A stretch of 64,000 nt of DNA from Aquidulcibacter paucihalophilus. GTDB lineage: Bacteria > Pseudomonadota > Alphaproteobacteria > Caulobacterales > Caulobacteraceae. This document shows positions 59,448 to 64,000 of this stretch, in pieces. The notes under the pieces were generated by a model, which was given only the letters and a program-made list of their open reading frames with translations, was not told where the DNA came from and made no database searches. Positions within the stretch are counted from its first letter, which is position 1; every line of letters starts with the position of its first letter. The DNA lies in assembly GCA_030285985.1 (NCBI GenBank), contig CP127384.1, positions 1,972,501 through 2,036,500 of the forward strand, written 5' to 3'. The position numbers and the translations under genes are program-made.

Positions 59448-59791
59448 ATCAGGACGGCGGCGTACCGCTCCGGCTTGAACCCGACCAGGGTCCGGCCACC
59501 CAGATCCAGCACCGGCCTTTTGATCATCGACGGCTGCGCCAGCATCAGATCGACGGCCTTGCCCGCATCCAGATCGGCCTTGTCGGCGTCCGGCAGAGCC
59601 CGGAACGTCGTACCGGCGCGGTTGAGCACCGTCTCCCAGCCATGCTCGGACACCCAGGCCTCCAGCCGCGGCCGGTCGATCCCGACCTTCTTGTAGTCAT
59701 GGAAGGCGAAGGGGACGCCGTGCTGCTCGAGCCAGACACGGGCCTTCTTGACGGTGTCGCAGTTGGGGATGCCGTAGAGGGTGTGGGTCAT
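59444..59791 (-). CDS. ArsC/Spx-like thioredoxin-fold protein (YffB type)
   Basis: 115-residue member of the ArsC/Spx family. The N-terminus MTHTLYGIPNCDTVKKARVWL carries a single Cys at the redox position (CDTV), and later KRPVLDLGGRTLVGF fits the GSH-dependent reductase type YffB. Whether it reduces arsenate is unlikely; YffB-like proteins have no certain substrate. The Met at 59791 is preceded by a frame that is antisense to the transporter gene and was rejected. It overlaps the DUF2188 gene stop. Confidence 0.88.
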   Translation of the reverse strand: MTHTLYGIPNCDTVKKARVWLEQHGVPFAFHDYKKVGIDRPRLEAWVSEHGWETVLNRAGTTFRALPDADKADLDAGKAVDLMLAQPSMIKRPVLDLGGRTLVGFKPERYAAVLI

Positions 59792-59838
59792 GCGCGCCTT
59801 TTGCCCGGACGGTCCGGCGGCGGCAAGGCGGAGCGGGT

Positions 59839-61245
59839 CTAGTCGTCGTCCGCTTCCCGGCTGCCGGCGACGATCGGCGTCGGACCGCCTGCGAGCGCCG
59901 TGTTCAAGGCCTCGCGATCCAGTCCGTTCTCCCACCTTGCCACCACGATCGTGGCCACGGCATTGCCGATGAAATTGGTCAGGGCCCGGCACTCGCTCAT
60001 GAACCGGTCGACGCCGAGGATCAGCGCCATGCCCGCCACCGGCACGCTCGGCACCACCGCCAGGGTCGCGGCCAGGGTAATGAAGCCCGCCCCGGTCACG
60101 CCCGCCGCGCCCTTGGAGCTGAGCATGGCCACCGCCAGCAGCAGCAGCTGGTCGCCCAGCGACAGCTCGACCCCGCAGGCCTGGGCGATGAACAGGGCCG
60201 CCAGCGTCATATAGATGTTGGTGCCGTCCAGATTGAACGAATAGCCCGTCGGCACGACCAGCCCGACCACCGACCGGTCGCAGCCGGCGCGGCCCATCTT
60301 CTCGATCAGACTGGGCAGGGCCGCCTCGGACGACGAGGTCCCCAGCACCAGCAGCAGCTCCTCCTTGAGGTAGCGCATCAGTTTAAAGATCGAGAAGCCG
60401 TTGAACCGCGCGACCAGCCCCAGCACCACAACCACGAACAGGGCCGAGGTCAGGTAGAATGTGGCCACGAGTGCGGCGAGGTTGATCACCGACTCGATGC
60501 CGTAGCGCCCGATGGTGAAGGCGAAGGCCCCGAACGCTCCGATCGGGGCCGCCTTCATCAGGATGGCCACCAGTTTGAAGAAGGCCTCCGATACGCTCTC
60601 CAGCACGGTCATCACGGGCTGGGCCCGGTCGCCGATGATCGCCAGCGAGATGCCGAACAGGATGGCGAAGAACAGGACCTGCAGGATCTCGCCGCCGGCG
60701 AAGGCCCCGACCACGGTCTCGGGGATGATGTTCATCAGGAAGGCCACGATGTCGGTGTCGTGGGCCTTGGCGACATAGGTCTCGACCGCCGCCGGATCGA
60801 GCGTCGCCGGATCGACGTTCATGCCCGCACCGGGTTTCACCACATTGGCGACGACCAGGCCGATGATCAGGGCCAAGGTCGAGAAGGTCAGGAAATAGGC
60901 GAAGGCCTTGCCCACCACCTGGCCCAGCTTTCCGAGGTCGCGCAGGTGGGCGATCCCCGTCGCCACGGTCAGGAAGATCACCGGGGCGATGATCATCTTT
61001 ACCAGCCGGATGAAGGCGTCGCCCAGCGGCTTCAGGCTCTCGCCGAAGACCGGCCAGAAATGCCCGATCAGGGCACCGAGGCTGATGGCGACCAGCACCT
61101 GGAAATACAGATGGCTCCAGATCAGCTTGCGAACCGGCGGCGGCAGGGGCGCGGCCGGTTCCGGCACGGCGACGCCCGGCGCGACCCGCTTCACAGCCGA
61201 GGCGCGCTGGCCTGCGCCGGCGGATGTCGTGGGCTTGCGCGCCAT
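59839..61245 (-). CDS. Dicarboxylate/amino acid:cation symporter (DctA family)
   Basis: 468-residue secondary transporter of the DAACS (DctA/GltP) family with eight or more hydrophobic segments and two re-entrant loops. Family motifs are [17 protein letters not shown] (serine-rich loop), [16 protein letters not shown] and [18 protein letters not shown]. It probably imports C4-dicarboxylates or glutamate with sodium or protons. ATG 61245 has AGGAGGGG upstream. The N-terminal 35 residues are an unusual hydrophilic extension. Confidence 0.92.
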   Translation of the reverse strand: MARKPTTSAGAGQRASAVKRVAPGVAVPEPAAPLPPPVRKLIWSHLYFQVLVAISLGALIGHFWPVFGESLKPLGDAFIRLVKMIIAPVIFLTVATGIAHLRDLGKLGQVVGKAFAYFLTFSTLALIIGLVVANVVKPGAGMNVDPATLDPAAVETYVAKAHDTDIVAFLMNIIPETVVGAFAGGEILQVLFFAILFGISLAIIGDRAQPVMTVLESVSEAFFKLVAILMKAAPIGAFGAFAFTIGRYGIESVINLAALVATFYLTSALFVVVVLGLVARFNGFSIFKLMRYLKEELLLVLGTSSSEAALPSLIEKMGRAGCDRSVVGLVVPTGYSFNLDGTNIYMTLAALFIAQACGVELSLGDQLLLLAVAMLSSKGAAGVTGAGFITLAATLAVVPSVPVAGMALILGVDRFMSECRALTNFIGNAVATIVVARWENGLDREALNTALAGGPTPIVAGSREADDD

Positions 61246-61336
61246 GGCCGTCCCCTCCTGTCCCGGCTCATCCGCCGCGACTCGCGGGTTCAGCCTAGAG
61301 CGACTGAAGTGCCGATCACAGCCATGCGTTCCCGGC

Positions 61337-64000
61337 TCAGGCCGCCGCCACCCGCGCCAGGTCGGCCGTGATCCGCTCGGCCACCTTCAGCCGGTCCGCC
61401 GCCGTGTCCCACTCGCCCTTGACGACGATCTTCTGGTCCGGCCGGATCTTCCAGAAGGCGTGGTTCTTCTGGATCAGCCCGACCAGCCCCATCGGATTGG
61501 GGAAGGCGTTGTTGCGCAGGGTCAGCACCGCCCCCTTGGGCCCGATATCGATCCGCTCGATACAGGCCGTCTTGCAGTTGGCCTTGATGCCGACGATGCG
61601 CAGCAGCTGTTTCGCCTCGTCCGGCAGAGGGCCGAACCGGTCGATGAGTTCTGCCGCCAGCGCCTCGCGCGTCTCCGAATTCTCGGCGTCCGACAGGCGG
61701 CGATACAGGCTCAGTCGAACATTCAGGTCCGGGACGTAATCCTCTGGAATTAATACCGCTGCACCGACATTGATCGCCGGCGACCAGCCGCGATCGACCA
61801 GCCCGCCGCCCTCACCCGCCTGGCGGAGCTCCGCCACGGCATCCTCGAGCATCTGCTGGTACAGCTCGACCCCGACCTCGCGGATATGGCCCGACTGTTC
61901 ATCGCCCAGCAGGTTGCCGCCGCCGCGCTGGTCCAGATCGTGGCTGGCCAGCTGGAAGCCGGCACCGAGGTTGTCCAGCGACTGCAGCACCTGCAGCCGC
62001 CGCTCGGACGACAGGCTCATCGGCTTGTTCGGCGGCGTGGTCAGATAGGCGAAGGCGCGCGCCTTGGCCCGGCCGATGCGGCCGCGGATCTGGTGCAGCT
62101 GGGCCAGGCCGAACATGTCGGCCTTGTGCACGATCAGGGTGTTGGCCGTGGGCACATCCAGCCCGCTCTCGACGATCGTGGTCGACAGCAGCAGGTCGTA
62201 GCTGCCGTCGTAGAAGGCGCTCATCACGTCTTCCAGCTGGGTCGGCGACATCTGGCCGTGACCGACCACGAATTTGATCTCCGGCACCTTCTCGCGAAGG
62301 AACTGTTCGATGTCCGGCAGGTCCGACAGGCGCGGCACGACATAATAGGCCTGACCGCCGCGGTATTTCTCGCGCAGCAGGGCCTCGCGGACCAGCACCG
62401 GGTCCCACGGCGTGACATAGGTCCGCACCGCCAGTCGATCGACCGGCGGGGTGGCGATGATCGACATCTCGCGGATGCCCGACAGCGCCATCTGCAGCGT
62501 CCGGGGGATCGGCGTGGCCGTCAGGGTCAGCAGGTGAACGTCGGCGCGGAGGCCCTTCAGCTTCTCCTTGTGCTTGACGCCGAAATGCTGCTCTTCATCA
62601 ACAATAACAAGGCCCAGATCCTTGAACCCGACCTGATCACTGAGCACCGCATGGGTGCCGACGACAATCTCGAACGAGCCGTCCTTGAGCCCCGCGCGCG
62701 TCTCGGCCGCGTCCTTGGCCGTGACCATCCGCGACAGGTGCCGCACCTTGACCGGCCAGCCGGCGAACCGCTCGCTGAAGGTCTTGAAATGCTGCCGCGC
62801 CAGCAGGGTCGTCGGGCAGACGATGGCCACCTGCTGCCCCGTCATGGCCACCACGAAGGCGGCGCGCAGCGCCACCTCGGTCTTGCCGAAGCCGACGTCG
62901 CCGCAGATCAGCCGGTCCATCGGCGTGCCCTTGCCGAGGTCCTCCAGCACATCGCCGATGGCGTTCAGCTGGTCGTCCGTCTCCTCGTACGGGAAGCGGG
63001 CGCAGAACTCGTCGAACAGGCCGTGCGGCGGCGTGATCGGGTCGGACGACCGCAGCGACCGCTTGGCCGCGAGCGCGATCAGCCCCTCGGCCATGTCGCG
63101 CAGACGGGCCTTGGCCTTGGCCTTGCGCGCCTGCCAGCCCGCCCCGCCCAGCCGGTCCAGTTGCGCCCCGTCGGTCTCCGAACCGTAGCGGGTCAGCAGG
63201 TCGATGTTCTCGACCGGCAGGTACAGCTTGCTGTCGCCGGCGTAGAGCAGTTCCAGACAGTCGTGCGGCGCCTGCTGGATCTCCAGCGTCTTCAGCCCCT
63301 CATAGCGGCCGATGCCGTGGTCGAGGTGGACCACCAGATCGCCGGTCGTCAGGGCGGAGGCCTCGGCGAGGAAGTTCGACGCCCGCCGCTTCTTCTTCGG
63401 CCGCGCCAGCCGGTCGCCCAGCATGTCGGTCTCGGAGATGACGGCGATCGCGTCCGTCTCGAAGCCATGTTCGACCGGCAGGACGCCGCGCAGATAGATG
63501 TCCTTCGGCGCCGTCTGGACATCGGCCCAGTTGCGCACCGCCACGACGTGTTCCAGCCCGTGGTCTGCCAGCATGGCCGCCAGCCGCTCGGACGATCCCT
63601 CGGTCCAGGACGCGAACAGAACCCGCTTGCCGGCCGCCTTCAGCGCCTCGGCATGCCGCGCCACGGCCTCGAACAGATTGACGCTGTCCTGCGCCCGCTC
63701 GGCCGAGAAGCTGCGCCCCAGCCGCCCGCCGGCATCGTCGCCCGGGCCCTGGAAGGGCGACAGACGCCGCACCCATCGGCCCGCCAGGGCGCTGTGCCAG
63801 TCGCTCTCGCCCAGATACAGCCGCTCGGGCGGCAGGGCGCGATAGGCGGCCCCGCCCTTGCCCATCGCCGCATCACGACGCGCCTCATAGGCGTCGCGGG
63901 TCAGGGTCCAGCGCTCGCCCCGCGCCGCCTCGACCTGATTGTCGAGGAACAGCCGCGCGTCGTCGGGCAGATAGTCGAACAGGGTCTCGAGCCGGTCGTA
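61337..64000 (-). CDS. mfd: Transcription-repair coupling factor Mfd (5' end outside the window)
   Basis: Displaces stalled RNA polymerase and recruits UvrA to lesions. The visible 3' part (about 888 codons) contains the end of the UvrB-like region, the RNA polymerase-interacting domain ([16 protein letters not shown]), helicase motifs [16 protein letters not shown] (Walker A) and [16 protein letters not shown] (DEEQ box), [15 protein letters not shown], and the C-terminal TRCF domain. The frame is open to the last base of the window, so the ATG at 63865 is internal. Its stop lies 91 bases from the transporter gene start. Confidence 0.97.
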   Translation of the reverse strand, partial: YDRLETLFDYLPDDARLFLDNQVEAARGERWTLTRDAYEARRDAAMGKGGAAYRALPPERLYLGESDWHSALAGRWVRRLSPFQGPGDDAGGRLGRSFSAERAQDSVNLFEAVARHAEALKAAGKRVLFASWTEGSSERLAAMLADHGLEHVVAVRNWADVQTAPKDIYLRGVLPVEHGFETDAIAVISETDMLGDRLARPKKKRRASNFLAEASALTTGDLVVHLDHGIGRYEGLKTLEIQQAPHDCLELLYAGDSKLYLPVENIDLLTRYGSETDGAQLDRLGGAGWQARKAKAKARLRDMAEGLIALAAKRSLRSSDPITPPHGLFDEFCARFPYEETDDQLNAIGDVLEDLGKGTPMDRLICGDVGFGKTEVALRAAFVVAMTGQQVAIVCPTTLLARQHFKTFSERFAGWPVKVRHLSRMVTAKDAAETRAGLKDGSFEIVVGTHAVLSDQVGFKDLGLVIVDEEQHFGVKHKEKLKGLRADVHLLTLTATPIPRTLQMALSGIREMSIIATPPVDRLAVRTYVTPWDPVLVREALLREKYRGGQAYYVVPRLSDLPDIEQFLREKVPEIKFVVGHGQMSPTQLEDVMSAFYDGSYDLLLSTTIVESGLDVPTANTLIVHKADMFGLAQLHQIRGRIGRAKARAFAYLTTPPNKPMSLSSERRLQVLQSLDNLGAGFQLASHDLDQRGGGNLLGDEQSGHIREVGVELYQQMLEDAVAELRQAGEGGGLVDRGWSPAINVGAAVLIPEDYVPDLNVRLSLYRRLSDAENSETREALAAELIDRFGPLPDEAKQLLRIVGIKANCKTACIERIDIGPKGAVLTLRNNAFPNPMGLVGLIQKNHAFWKIRPDQKIVVKGEWDTAADRLKVAERITADLARVAAA

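Overview
The window is GC-rich, gene-dense bacterial chromosome. TonB-dependent receptor, type II secretion, EngA/Der, Atm1-type exporter, DUF2164 and DUF1275 genes, the alphaproteobacterial style of MutL, and promoters of the TTGnnn-N15-17-GCTATA type all point to an alphaproteobacterium, most likely Caulobacterales and Brevundimonas-like. That assignment is an inference from gene content and style; no database was searched. No tRNA, rRNA, CRISPR array, prophage or intact insertion sequence was seen.

Layout. 1-1528 is the 3' end of a TonB-dependent receptor, closed by a strong hairpin. 1764-12241 is a complete-looking type II secretion operon, gspC-D-E-F-G-H-I-J-K-L-M, in which most genes overlap by four bases. 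12380-12697 is a small secreted protein. 12735-18233 (minus strand) is an operon guaB, MAPEG protein, rsmB-like, MTA/SAH nucleosidase, guaA, so GMP synthesis brackets a methyl-transfer/recycling group. 18365-26574 mixes a duplicated DUF2061 membrane protein, rlmE, a cyclophilin, an HD hydrolase, rnd, purM, an M28 peptidase and purN. 26657-34336 holds an M13 peptidase, DUF1275, ndk, an ABC-F ATPase, DUF2164 and mutL. 34494-45274 holds yjhX behind a structured leader, rsmD, a large-subunit-type pseudouridine synthase, tadA, an MliC lipoprotein, a GNAT enzyme, aroB, aroK, xerD, accA, a receiver-domain pair and an Atm1-type ABC exporter. 45402-50137 holds radA, cvpA, purF, a VOC protein and an SDR. 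50142-55329 (minus) holds der, bamB, a YfgM-like protein and panB. 55408-59027 carries two copies of a three-gene cassette (small membrane protein, ECF sigma factor, putative anti-sigma), with a lipoprotein EEP-family hydrolase on the other strand between them. 59208 to the end holds DUF2188, an ArsC/Spx-like protein, a dicarboxylate symporter and most of mfd.

The most unusual signal is in the secretion operon. A GC-rich palindromic repeat of 103-139 bp is present once in each of three adjacent pseudopilin genes, gspG (inverted), gspH and gspI (direct). Each copy stays in frame and ends a few codons before the prepilin-peptidase cleavage motif. The copies therefore encode most of unusually long leaders (about 57-58 residues), which should be removed when the pseudopilin matures. 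A compensatory base change in the main hairpin shows that the nucleotide structure is conserved. The neighbouring gspJ has a normal six-residue leader and no repeat. This looks like a mobile palindromic element that exploits a cleaved leader as a tolerated landing site.

Other points of interest are the twin sigma cassettes, a leader upstream of yjhX with mutually exclusive hairpins, a 17-bp palindrome between guaB and the DUF2061 gene, a nested palindrome downstream of gspM, a probably leaderless rnd mRNA, divergent rluB/tadA genes whose first codons overlap, and three convergent gene pairs that end on the same CTAG.
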